A stretch of 64,000 nucleotides of DNA from DT-110 sp030148525 (GTDB lineage Bacteria > Bacteroidota > Bacteroidia > Chitinophagales > Saprospiraceae), in the NCBI GenBank assembly GCA_965227445.1, contig OZ245751.1:1426001-1490000 (forward strand), given 5' to 3'. Below, piece by piece: positions 8,809 through 17,504 of this stretch. A program made the position numbers and the translations under genes. Position 1 is the first letter of the stretch, and each line of letters opens with the position of its first letter. Under the pieces are notes generated by a model. That model was given only the letters and a program-made list of their open reading frames with translations, searched no databases and was not told the DNA's origin.

Positions 8809-10521
8809 ATGAAACGTACGTTAATCATATGTTCTTTTGTTACTTGTTTGTCGTTGTCCCTGGCAGGTCAGGTGCAAATCCTGCCCAACGGTGTATCCAT
8901 TACGAATGACGACACTGACCTTTTGTCTATCGACTACCAGAGCAATGCCGGAACGCACGATTGGTGGCTGAATTTCTATGCGCATACGTTGATGCGTAAT
9001 AATGAGTTCGGCAACTTTGCAGCCGACGAATACTGGCATTTTGGTCCTCGCAATTCGGGGAAACTGGATATTGCCTTTGGTACCGTCTCCACCAATAACG
9101 TTATCAATGCGTCCAATGCGATCATGACCTTCACCCAGGATGAGCGGGTCGGTATCCTGAACAATAATCCGGCCAGCCCGCTCGATGTAGAAGGGCCCGT
9201 TACGATCCGGCGATCGTCGGGGGCATTGGTCACCGGTGTAAATTTCCGCGATGAGAACGACGATCTCGTAGGCCGTATGGCCCTCACCAGTGGTGGCGGT
9301 ATGAATTTGGATGCCTTCGAAGGCGGCGACATTACCTTCGGTGGGGTTGGTATCAATAGTGGTACCATGCGCTTCACCAATGGTGGTGACCTCGGGGTCG
9401 GTGCCGCAGCGCCCTCCGCTAAGGTGGAGATCAATCATAATTCCACAGGTTCCGATGCTCATCTGGAGCTGTTTGAGAATGAAACCGGTGGTGATTTTGC
9501 CCGCCTGAAATTCCGTTCGAATTTTGCTACCGGTGACCCGGTTGCTAATCAGAAAAGGGTATTCCTCATCAATGCCAACCCGGCCGATACAGGTGACCCG
9601 AACTTACACATCGCCTTCGATGAGGACGATACCTCTAATCCGCTGGCATCCATCCTGTTTACGGTGGAAGGCGAGGATGAGCAAGTCGGGATACGTCAAA
9701 GCGATCCGGAATCAGATTTTCACATTCGCCAGTCTAATGGAAATAATGCCAGCACGGGTATCCGCCTCGAGGATAATGACGGAACTTATTGGAATTTCTG
9801 GACCGATAATGGTGATGATCTCTTGTTCCACAACGACGGTAGTAATTTGTCGCAAATTGAGGGTGGTACGGGCAATTATCAATTGATTTCCGATAACCGT
9901 TTGAAAACGGAAATTGCTCCCTTGCGAAATGTACTGAGCAAAGTGAAAGACCTGCGTCCCATTTGGTACCACATCAATTCGGACCCTAACCAAAAGAAAA
10001 CCCTTGGGTTTATGGCCCAGGAGGTAGAGTCGGTATTGCCCGATTTCGTGGATTCAGAAAAAGAATACAAAACCCTGACCTACGATTACTTCGGTGTGCT
10101 CGCCATTAAAGCCATCCAGGAACAACAGGAGATCATCGAAGAAAAGGAGGACCGCATCCGCGACCTGGAACAACGCCTGGCCGACCTGGAAGAAACCCTG
10201 GAGCGCGTGGTGCAGCATGTGGATCTGCCGGACGATCAGGAAGCACCGGTTGTCCTGACTGATGCCAAACTTGGCCAAAACGAACCCAATCCCTCCCTGG
10301 GGACTACCCGCATTCCCTTTACTATTCCGACTTCAGCCCGCTCGGTAACCCTGCGCGTTACGGCCTCCAACGGACAATTGATCAAGGAGGTCGCCATCGA
10401 CCAACGCGGGCAAGGGCAATTAACCCTGCAAACCGGACAGCTTTCGCCCGCAGCTTACCAATACACCTTATGGATTGACGGCCAGGCCGTAGCTACCAAA
10501 CAAATGCTAATCCAGAAATAA
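8809..10521 (+). CDS. Secreted protein with S74 intramolecular chaperone and T9SS type A signal
   Basis: A 570-residue protein. The signal peptide is MKRTLIICSFVTCLSLSLAG. A long beta-rich, Asn/Asp/Gly-rich region carries phage-tail-fibre-like repeats (NPASPLDVEG, SDFHIRQSNG). A peptidase S74 endosialidase-type chaperone starts near residue 360 (ISDNRLKTEIAPL, then GFMAQEVESVLPDFV), followed by a coiled coil (about 440-470). The C-terminal T9SS type A sorting domain runs from about residue 484 (LGQNEPNPSLGTTRIPFTIP) to the end. I chose ATG 8809 because it begins a proper signal peptide; an upstream ATG at 8719 would add 30 non-signal residues. The S74 unit normally trimerises fibres and then cleaves itself off, so the mature product is probably a surface fibre. 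The function is unknown. Confidence 0.85.
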   Translation: MKRTLIICSFVTCLSLSLAGQVQILPNGVSITNDDTDLLSIDYQSNAGTHDWWLNFYAHTLMRNNEFGNFAADEYWHFGPRNSGKLDIAFGTVSTNNVINASNAIMTFTQDERVGILNNNPASPLDVEGPVTIRRSSGALVTGVNFRDENDDLVGRMALTSGGGMNLDAFEGGDITFGGVGINSGTMRFTNGGDLGVGAAAPSAKVEINHNSTGSDAHLELFENETGGDFARLKFRSNFATGDPVANQKRVFLINANPADTGDPNLHIAFDEDDTSNPLASILFTVEGEDEQVGIRQSDPESDFHIRQSNGNNASTGIRLEDNDGTYWNFWTDNGDDLLFHNDGSNLSQIEGGTGNYQLISDNRLKTEIAPLRNVLSKVKDLRPIWYHINSDPNQKKTLGFMAQEVESVLPDFVDSEKEYKTLTYDYFGVLAIKAIQEQQEIIEEKEDRIRDLEQRLADLEETLERVVQHVDLPDDQEAPVVLTDAKLGQNEPNPSLGTTRIPFTIPTSARSVTLRVTASNGQLIKEVAIDQRGQGQLTLQTGQLSPAAYQYTLWIDGQAVATKQMLIQK

Positions 10522-10533
10522 CCCCCAAAGGTG

Positions 10534-10552
10534 CGCGATCCTCTGGATCGCG
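10534..10552 (+). terminator. Terminator-like hairpin after the S74 gene
   Basis: An 8-bp perfect stem CGCGATCC/GGATCGCG with a TCT loop starts 13 bases after the stop codon. Only a short T-run follows, so rho-independent termination is plausible but not certain. Confidence 0.4.
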
Positions 10553-10649
10553 GGTCATTTAAGTTGCGAATGCTGTTTTGTTTTAACCACCACATAGATG
10601 AACGTCCAGCAATAACCCCAAACAACCAAATCCCTATTGCACGTTTTTC

Positions 10650-10686
10650 CGCCGTCCCTTTCTGACGAAGTCAGAAAGGGACGGCG
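10650..10686. repeat. 17-bp perfect hairpin with GAA loop
   Basis: CGCCGTCCCTTTCTGAC and its exact complement are separated by GAA. It is preceded by a T-run (gtttttc) on the plus strand. It could be a terminator read from the minus side or another palindromic repeat. Confidence 0.6.
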
Positions 10687-10770
10687 ATTTCTTGCTCGAT
10701 CCGGTATTGCCGCGGTTCATTAATCATTAAAGCCGAATGGTCCTTGGGAGGGCGAAGACATTGCGTACCT

Positions 10771-10872
10771 ATACCGCTTCCGAAAAGGTTTGGCAAAGCC
10801 CAAACCTTTTCACGCGAGTATATACTCGACTCGAAGTGGTTTGGTGTTCCAAACCACTTCGTTGTCGGTATA
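10771..10872 (+). repeat. Composite palindromic element 'ATACCG', copy 1
   Basis: A 102-bp element starts ATACCGCTTCCGAA and ends GTTGTCGGTATA. It holds three hairpins in a row: AAAAGGTTTGG/CCAAACCTTTT (with G/C variants), CGAGTATATACTCG, and CGAAGTGGTTTGG/CCAAACCACTTCG. A near-identical copy lies at 11258-11359 and a shortened inverted copy at 26654-26724. Confidence 0.85.
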
Positions 10873-10901
10873 ACGGCACGCCTGCCATCATTCGCCTTTA
10901 C

Positions 10902-10973
10902 ATTTCTACCCATATTCTGCCCCTAGAGGGGCTTCTGCATGGGTCCCGTTAGGGACCAGATATGGGTAGAAAT
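10902..10973. repeat. Palindromic element with TTTCTACCCATAT ends
   Basis: A perfect 14-bp terminal inverted repeat (ATTTCTACCCATAT at 10902-10915, its complement at 10960-10973) encloses two inner hairpins, GCCCCTAGAGGGGC and GGTCCCGTTAGGGACC. It has the same outer-plus-inner design as the other elements in this intergenic block. Confidence 0.8.
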
Positions 10974-11138
10974 TACAATCGGACAAGAAAAAACCGTGCC
11001 GTCAGGTACGGAATATAAGATTGCGTTCTCTTCGAAGAATAAATAATGTTGAACCGCGGCACTAGAGGATCGAGCACCGGTTCCTAAATTTAACGAATCC
11101 CTAACCCTAAATTCCGTCTATTCTTCGTTCCTTTCTTA

Positions 11139-11400
11139 GAGTGTGTTTGGGATTTGTTTTTGATGGCGAAAATGTCTAGAATTTGGTTCTCACAAAGCCT
11201 TTTTTGAGCTTCGTAGCATGGCTACGGGGCGAAAAAAGGCTGCAGTGAGGTTCAAATATACCGCTTCCGAAAAGGATTGGGCTTTGCCCAACCTTTTCAC
11301 GCGAGTATATACTCGACTCGAAGTGGTTTGGATTCCCAAACCACTTCGTTGTCGGTATAATAGACATTTGCAGTCCAAAGGATAAATCCCAAACACGCTC
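11139..11400. mobile_element. MITE-like element, copy 1, interrupted by an ATACCG element
   Basis: The ends are inverted repeats (GAGTGTGTTTGGGATTT at the left, AAATCCCAAACACGCTC at the right) flanked by a 3-bp direct repeat TTA (11136-11138 and 11401-11403). The interior is one long hairpin around GTAGCATGGCTAC. There is no transposase. Compared with the intact 161-bp copy at 48082-48242, it carries an insertion of about 101 bp net (11258-11360) in its right arm. TNA target duplications suggest an IS5-family transposase moved it in trans; this is inference. Confidence 0.8.
11258..11359 (+). repeat. ATACCG element, copy 2, nested in the MITE
   Basis: It has the same 102-bp composite palindrome as 10771-10872, in the same orientation, with a few compensating changes in the first hairpin (GGATTGGGC...GCCCAACC). 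It replaces two bases of the MITE right arm, so it was inserted after the MITE. No target duplication longer than a few A/T bases is visible. Confidence 0.85.
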
Positions 11401-11426
11401 TTATACGTCCAGTTATCAATCAGGCT

Positions 11427-14400
11427 ATGTGGTCCCGTATTCGTCAAATACTTGTCCTTTCTATTGGCATGTCCATAGTGCCAGCGATCGTTTCTGCTCA
11501 GACGGAAACGGTAACCGTTTCCGTAACGGACGGAGAACAGATCCGCTGTGTAACGGATTCTATCGTTACCGTTGCGGTGGCGCCAAATCCTAATCGTACC
11601 TGGACCGAGATGCAGTTGTTTTGGACCGATGATTCGGAGCCGATCGTTATCAGGCCGGGCGAGTCGTTGGAGCGAAGTCATTCCTATGCACTCAGTACAC
11701 TGTTTGAAGAATGTGAATACGATTGCAATTTTAGCAACGGCTTTTGCAGAACCATCACCGTGGTAGCTCAATACGCGGAAGGCAGCCCTGAAAACAATAG
11801 CTTGCGGTTGACCTTCAAACTCCCGCCCCGCCCTTTCTTCTTCGGAGCCACCTCCTGTATCGGTAACGCCATCGCCGTGGAAAATATGACCTGCCCCTCC
11901 AACGATGAGGATATGACCTACTCCTGGGATTTTGGCGGAAGCCAAACCTCCACGGAGGAAGAACCCGGAATAACCTTTACCGAAGCGGGGCAGGTGCCGG
12001 TTACCCTGACGGCCACTAACCTCTGCGGTTCACAATCCTTTCAACAGACCTTCAACGTAATCGAACCGGCCACAGCCGTGGCCCTGGCCGATTCAAATAT
12101 CACCAGCAGTAATGGCGATAATTACGTACTCTGTGGACAGGGTTTTACGGGCACGCGTCTGGTAGCTACCGGTTCACCCAACGCCTCTTCGTATCAGTGG
12201 AGTGACAATGGCGGGGTGCAATTCGAGAATAATGAACGCTCCGGGGATACCGTCCGCGTAACCTTTAATGGACCGGGCATGTACACTGTCACGCTCGAAG
12301 TGGATAATGCCTGCGAAAGTCCGAGTACCGCTGATTTTACGTTCGAAGTGGTCGAAGCTCAGTCGCTTTCCTTGCGTCCCCAGAACGATGCTTGTAATGA
12401 ACTCATGTATACACCCGACCCATTACTGGAAGAGGCTACGTATACTATTAACGGTCAGGCTTATGCATCTGCAGATTTTCCGGTAGCCCTCATGCCTTCG
12501 GCCACGCCCTACGCCATTGAAGCCCGCCTGATGAATCCCTGCGGAGAGCAAGTGCGCCGGGATACGGTGCGAGTGATTACGCCCGAGCCGGTGTCGATTA
12601 CCAGTCCGGCTGCGGATACCTCCGTTTGTGAAGGGGCAGCCTCCTTTGAATTACGGGCCTCCCAAACGGGTGGCGTTTGGCGACGCGACGGTATTCCAAC
12701 CAGTGCTACCTTTGATCCCGCTGATTTCAACCCGGGCAGTTTTCTTCTGGAATATCAGGTAGGCAGCGGCAACTGCGCTACTGGTGACGAGGTAGTGATT
12801 ACGGTATTAACCGGCCCGCAGATCGACATTGGGGACGATGCTGCGGTCTGTATCGATAGTGACCCTTTGACACTGCTCGCCAACGAAACGGGTGGCGTAT
12901 GGTCGGGTGTCGGTATTACGGACACTGCTGCCGGTACCTTTGATCCCCTTACTGCGGGTGTTGGTACTTTTACGGTACAGTACCAATTTGAGCGCAATGG
13001 GGATGGTTGCGAGGGTCAGGCCCAAAAAGAGATTGAAGTGGTTGATCTGCCGGTCGTCAGTGCCCCGGATACCGTCTTGGTCTGCAACGACAACGATCCC
13101 ATCGAACTGGCCCCATTGCTAAACCCTGATCAATCACCGGGAGGAGGCAATCTGCGCTTTTCGGGACCCGGAGTGACCGATGGTGCTTTTGATAGCCAGG
13201 CCGCCGGAGGGGAAGGATTCTATCCCGTGGAGATTACCTATACTATTGATCCGGGCTGTAGCCAAAATACAACCTCCGTTCTGCGGGTAGATGCCCTGAC
13301 CGTACCCACAACGCCACCTGATACCACCCTGTGCTCCAATCAGGGAACCTTTACCCTCCAGGCCAGCCCGGCGGGAGGTGAATGGCGCAATGCATCGGGC
13401 CGGAACGTAAACCCAAATCTGAATCTGGCCGTCTTACCGACCGGCGATCAGACATTTACCTACGTGCTTAGCCCGGGTACCAGTTGCGAAAGCGAAGACG
13501 ACTTTACCCTCACGCTAATCGATGCCAGTGGGGTGCAGGCCGGTGATGATATCTTCGTTTGTGAAACTCAGACCAGTGTGGACCTGCCCGATCAGACCGG
13601 TATCTGGACCGGTCCCGCTCTGACGGGACGTACGGTTGATCTGACAACCCTGGATGTGGGCGTCCAAAGGTATACCCTGACCAAGCCCGATCTGCCCGCC
13701 GCCTGCAATTCCGACGAACTGGAACTGACCATTGGTGCTGAGCCGGAAGCAGCCTTTACTCCGGACTCCACCGGCTGCGTGGGTACAGCAGTAGCTATGA
13801 ACAACCAAACGACCGGTGCCGACCGCTACTCCTGGACATTCGGTGACGGCAACTCATCTTCCGGAGCCAGCCCGACGCATACCTACCAGTCACCGGGAAC
13901 TTATGACATTACCCTGCGGGCAGCCAGTGTTCACCCCTTGACTAATGATGATCTGTGTGCGGTCTCTGCGACCGGAGAGATACGCATCTTTGAACCACCT
14001 TCACTGGTAGCCTTTGATCCGTCCAGGACGGAGGGGTGCGGACCTTTACAAGTGAATTTCACCAACCTCAGCGAGGGTGAGCGACTATCTTTTCAGTGGG
14101 ACTTTGGGTTGGATACTACGGTGACTACGACCCACCCTGCTGCTATTTCCTTTCCACCGGCCATGCGCGACACCACCTACGCCGTGCGTTTATCGGTAAC
14201 AAATGGCTGCGGTGATGAGGCAGCAGTAGATTCTATTCGGGTGTTGGCTCAGCCCATTGCCCGCTTTGCTTCGGAGATACGCTCGGAGTACTGTTCGGGC
14301 GAGGTAGTGACCTTCGGGCACCGTTCGCTGGCCGATCAGTTGTGGTGGGATTTCGGTAACGGAACCACCTATTCCGGGTTTGAGCCACCTACACAACGCT

Positions 14401-16223
14401 ACCAGACCGGTATCGAGCAGAACGATACGGTGAACATCTCCCTGCAGGCCTTCAACGAGTGTGGAGAGGATACGGCTACTCAGGAGTTGGTGATTGTGCC
14501 CACCGACGCCCGGGCTTCCATTACGGTAGCCGACGATCAACCCTGCCTGGGTGATACGGTCATCCTGGAAAGTTTGTCGCGCCCGCTGGATGCGCGGGTG
14601 GAATGGCTGTTACCCGACGGCTCGCGGCGGGAAGGTCTGCGCGTACCGGTGGTTTTTGATTCAGTAGGACCCCAACGGATCGAAGCACAGGTATTCAGTT
14701 GCGGGCAGGATTCTACAAGCCTGGTACTAGATGTGCAGCCCATTCCCAACCTGACCCTGACCGCTCCCGCCCAGACCTGCCCGGGCGAGCTAATCACCTT
14801 GCGCATGCAGACCAATGGACAGCCGACCTTTATTTCTGTGGGAGAGGAGCGCTTTCTGCAGACTACGCAAGTGCAGACTCGTTTGGACAGCCTCGGCACC
14901 TACACCGTAGCGGCGATGGCCACCAGTGGAGCCGGATGCACCACCATGCGCAGCCAAACCATTGAGGTGGTTGGTGGCCCGAGGGCGGCCATCGGTCCCA
15001 TTGATTCGGTCTGTACCGGCGTGGAAGTTGCCCTGGTTAGTGAATCCCAGGGAGGTGCTTCCTGTGTATGGAGATTACCCGACGGCACCCGGCGCAGTGG
15101 TTGTACCATCCAACAGGCATTCACCGAATCGGGGGCAGGCAGTGTGTCATTGCTGGTAACCAGTGAGATCGGTTGCCGGGATAGTGTCACCGCTCCGGTC
15201 TTTGTGCGACCAACCCCAAGAGCGGCCTTTGACATTGATGTACTAGAGGAATGTACGCCCTCGGTCATTCGGCTGGTGGACCGGTCGGATACGGTCGACG
15301 AACTGGCCTGGTGGCTGCCTGACGGCAGCGTACAGTATGGCGACTCCGTTACCTTCACCCAGTCTGTGGCCGGCGAATATGTGGTGGAATTACGCGCTGG
15401 AAACGAAGGGATTTGTTTTGACCGGACAACCCGGTCGTGGACGGCTTTCGGTAGTCCGGAGCTGACCATTGATAAGGAACAAGGTTGCACGCAAGCCCAG
15501 GGATTCCTGCTGCGGGCCGATGTGGAACCATCTGCCGCCGTAATGGTCACCGGTCCCGGCTACGAGCGGGAGGGAACGTTGCACACCGGATTACAACCCG
15601 GCGAATACCTCCTGACTGCTCAGACCGATAACGGCTGTTTTGCCGATTCATTGACCACTATTCCGGCGGTGGACGAACTAACGGCCGCGATAACCTCCGA
15701 TGATTCTCTGCGCATCGAGCTGGGAGAATCCTTTCCCGTTGCGGTGGATGTGAATTTGGCGGAAGCCACCATTGCATGGTCGCCGGCCGAGTTTGTGGAC
15801 GACCCGGACCAGGCCCTTACCACCGCTCGTCCGCTTCGTTCCGGTGCCCTGATCGTGCAGGTAACAGATGACCGCGGATGCACCGTGCTGGATACGATCC
15901 AGGTGACCGTCGATGTTAACCGCGATCTGGGTGTATTTATCCCCAACGCTTTTACCCCTAACGGGGACGGTACCAACGATGTATTTATGGTGCGATCCTC
16001 CAATCCGGGGCTGGTGGGCATACCCTCCCTGCGGGTCTACGGTCCCGGTGGTGACCTGGTCTTTGAGCGGCAGGATGGTAAGCCCAATGAATCGACCCAC
16101 GGATGGGACGGGCGGTTCCGGGGTCAACCCGTCCAGGCGGGCGTATACGTGTACGTTGCCGAGCTGCATTACATCGACGGAGAAGTTTTACGTAAGAAAG
16201 GGGATGTAACCTTAATTCGATAG
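11427..16223 (+). CDS. Large PKD-domain surface protein with T9SS type B sorting domain
   Basis: 1598 residues. A signal peptide (MWSRIRQILVLSIGMSIVPA...SAQ) is followed by many Ig/PKD-like beta domains. PKD signatures are visible as TYSWDFGG (about 165), YSWTFGDGNSS (about 800), FQWDFG (about 888) and LWWDFGNGT (about 971). Paired cysteines and phrases such as TGGVWRRDG and TGGVWSGVG mark further repeats. The last roughly 95 residues are a gliding-motility-type (type B) C-terminal domain beginning VFIPNAFTPNGDGTNDVF. Type B cargo is exported by T9SS and usually depends on a PorP/SprF partner encoded next to it, as here (gap of two bases). It is probably a cell-surface adhesin or scaffold; no enzyme domain was seen. 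Base usage matches its neighbours. Confidence 0.9.
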   Translation: MWSRIRQILVLSIGMSIVPAIVSAQTETVTVSVTDGEQIRCVTDSIVTVAVAPNPNRTWTEMQLFWTDDSEPIVIRPGESLERSHSYALSTLFEECEYDCNFSNGFCRTITVVAQYAEGSPENNSLRLTFKLPPRPFFFGATSCIGNAIAVENMTCPSNDEDMTYSWDFGGSQTSTEEEPGITFTEAGQVPVTLTATNLCGSQSFQQTFNVIEPATAVALADSNITSSNGDNYVLCGQGFTGTRLVATGSPNASSYQWSDNGGVQFENNERSGDTVRVTFNGPGMYTVTLEVDNACESPSTADFTFEVVEAQSLSLRPQNDACNELMYTPDPLLEEATYTINGQAYASADFPVALMPSATPYAIEARLMNPCGEQVRRDTVRVITPEPVSITSPAADTSVCEGAASFELRASQTGGVWRRDGIPTSATFDPADFNPGSFLLEYQVGSGNCATGDEVVITVLTGPQIDIGDDAAVCIDSDPLTLLANETGGVWSGVGITDTAAGTFDPLTAGVGTFTVQYQFERNGDGCEGQAQKEIEVVDLPVVSAPDTVLVCNDNDPIELAPLLNPDQSPGGGNLRFSGPGVTDGAFDSQAAGGEGFYPVEITYTIDPGCSQNTTSVLRVDALTVPTTPPDTTLCSNQGTFTLQASPAGGEWRNASGRNVNPNLNLAVLPTGDQTFTYVLSPGTSCESEDDFTLTLIDASGVQAGDDIFVCETQTSVDLPDQTGIWTGPALTGRTVDLTTLDVGVQRYTLTKPDLPAACNSDELELTIGAEPEAAFTPDSTGCVGTAVAMNNQTTGADRYSWTFGDGNSSSGASPTHTYQSPGTYDITLRAASVHPLTNDDLCAVSATGEIRIFEPPSLVAFDPSRTEGCGPLQVNFTNLSEGERLSFQWDFGLDTTVTTTHPAAISFPPAMRDTTYAVRLSVTNGCGDEAAVDSIRVLAQPIARFASEIRSEYCSGEVVTFGHRSLADQLWWDFGNGTTYSGFEPPTQRYQTGIEQNDTVNISLQAFNECGEDTATQELVIVPTDARASITVADDQPCLGDTVILESLSRPLDARVEWLLPDGSRREGLRVPVVFDSVGPQRIEAQVFSCGQDSTSLVLDVQPIPNLTLTAPAQTCPGELITLRMQTNGQPTFISVGEERFLQTTQVQTRLDSLGTYTVAAMATSGAGCTTMRSQTIEVVGGPRAAIGPIDSVCTGVEVALVSESQGGASCVWRLPDGTRRSGCTIQQAFTESGAGSVSLLVTSEIGCRDSVTAPVFVRPTPRAAFDIDVLEECTPSVIRLVDRSDTVDELAWWLPDGSVQYGDSVTFTQSVAGEYVVELRAGNEGICFDRTTRSWTAFGSPELTIDKEQGCTQAQGFLLRADVEPSAAVMVTGPGYEREGTLHTGLQPGEYLLTAQTDNGCFADSLTTIPAVDELTAAITSDDSLRIELGESFPVAVDVNLAEATIAWSPAEFVDDPDQALTTARPLRSGALIVQVTDDRGCTVLDTIQVTVDVNRDLGVFIPNAFTPNGDGTNDVFMVRSSNPGLVGIPSLRVYGPGGDLVFERQDGKPNESTHGWDGRFRGQPVQAGVYVYVAELHYIDGEVLRKKGDVTLIR

Positions 16224-16225
16224 CG

Positions 16226-17278
16226 ATGAGGCGAAGGTATTGGTTGTTGGTACTCATGTTATTCGTCGGGATTCAGTTCCTGGCGGGCCAGGACGAGTAT
16301 TTTACCTCTATCCGGGCCCTGCCGCTTTCGCTAAATCCGGCAGAAACCGGTCGTATTGCTACCCAGGCCCGCTTTACGGCCCTGGCACGCACCCAATGGA
16401 ATACCGTAAGCCGACAACCGTACCGCTCCTTATTCGCTGGTCTGGAAACCCAGGCGTTCTGCCTGGGTGAAGACTTTTTTGGCGCCAGCCTCTCAGCCAG
16501 CATGGAAGAAAGCGGGGCCTCCCGCTTCCGGCGGTTGAATGCCCAGGCGAGTCTGTCTTATCACCAAAAACTATCGGCCGACCTGTATTTGTCAGGCGGT
16601 TTGGAAGTGGGCATCATCCAGCACCAACTGGGTAACCGGGATCTGCGATTCGATGCCCAATTTGACGGCACGGAATACCGCCCTGATCTCAGCAACGGAG
16701 AGTCATTCCTGCGTTTCAGCAGCACCCGGCTCGATGCTGCAGCGGGGCTGTTGCTCTACCAGCGGGAAGGGCGGTGGTCGGTGGGTGCAAGTGTGGATCA
16801 TCTGCTATCGCCAAGTATGTCTTTTCTGGAGGACGATGCTTATTCCGTGGGGTTGGGACTGGTAGTGCACGGTAATGTGCACCTGAATTACCTCAACCAA
16901 ACCGAGCGACCGGGCTTGATTGTGGGCTTACAGGGGATGTACCGCAACTACACCTTGTTCAATGCTCGTCAGTGGCACGGTTTGCTGGGCGGCTACGGGG
17001 TGATCGGTCTGCAGGGCAAGGACCGGGGGCCACTGACCCGCTACGTGCGTGCAGACCTTTCGGTGCGCCTGGCCGGCAGTGCTACCCGTACACCCGCCTT
17101 GGTGGATGCTCTGGTGATGACCACCGCTTTCGCGCAAAACGGCTGGCAATTTGGGTTTACCTACGATGCGACCCTTTCGCGTCTGGGACAGGCAACGGCC
17201 GGGTTCGGGGGGCTGGAACTGTATCTGAGTGTACCCCTGGCGGGAGAACGGACGTGTGTGTTGTGTCCGTCGTTTTAA
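16226..17278 (+). CDS. PorP/SprF family T9SS outer-membrane protein
   Basis: A 350-residue protein with a signal peptide (MRRRYWLLVLMLFVGIQFLAG). It continues QDEYFTSIRALPLSLNPAETG, the pattern typical of PorP/SprF proteins (mature N-terminus, then LNPA.G). The rest alternates in beta-barrel fashion with many aromatic strand ends. Family members anchor or help export type B T9SS cargo at the outer membrane. The gene starts two bases after the stop of the type B protein, so the pair is an operon and very likely a cargo-partner set. The stop codon lies inside a palindromic element (17275-17380). Confidence 0.9.
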   Translation: MRRRYWLLVLMLFVGIQFLAGQDEYFTSIRALPLSLNPAETGRIATQARFTALARTQWNTVSRQPYRSLFAGLETQAFCLGEDFFGASLSASMEESGASRFRRLNAQASLSYHQKLSADLYLSGGLEVGIIQHQLGNRDLRFDAQFDGTEYRPDLSNGESFLRFSSTRLDAAAGLLLYQREGRWSVGASVDHLLSPSMSFLEDDAYSVGLGLVVHGNVHLNYLNQTERPGLIVGLQGMYRNYTLFNARQWHGLLGGYGVIGLQGKDRGPLTRYVRADLSVRLAGSATRTPALVDALVMTTAFAQNGWQFGFTYDATLSRLGQATAGFGGLELYLSVPLAGERTCVLCPSF

Positions 17279-17380
17279 AACCCACCCAAGCCCTCCCTTT
17301 GGGAAGGGAGGGCTTACTGGGCACTTCGTTAAGCTCCCCTTCCCTTCATCAAAGGGAAGGGGCAGGGGGATGGGTTTTAA
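17275..17380. repeat. Composite palindrome overlapping the PorP/SprF stop codon
   Basis: The outer inverted repeat TTAAAACCCA/TGGGTTTTAA encloses two strong hairpins: AGCCCTCCCTTTGGGAAGGGAGGGCT, and CCCCTTCCCTT paired with AAGGGAAGGGG. The left end contains the TAA stop of the upstream gene. It probably also ends transcription of the PorP/SprF operon. Confidence 0.75.
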
Positions 17381-17504
17381 TCCACGGCACTACTGGATCG
17401 GAGGTTTTGGATCGATCCAGAGGATCGATCACCAATTTTCTCCGTACCTTTCTACTACCTTTTTGGCGAAAGCCAGACCAAAACAAACCTAAAAACCGCG
17501 ACCC

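Noticed and set aside
8821..9462. A 213-codon minus-strand frame inside the S74 protein gene
   Set aside because: It is antisense to a protein with clear signal, S74 and T9SS features; the translation is repetitive and unlike any protein.
10522..11426. Possible insertion sequence remnant with transposase
   Set aside because: No transposase-like reading frame exists; the region consists of separate palindromic elements.
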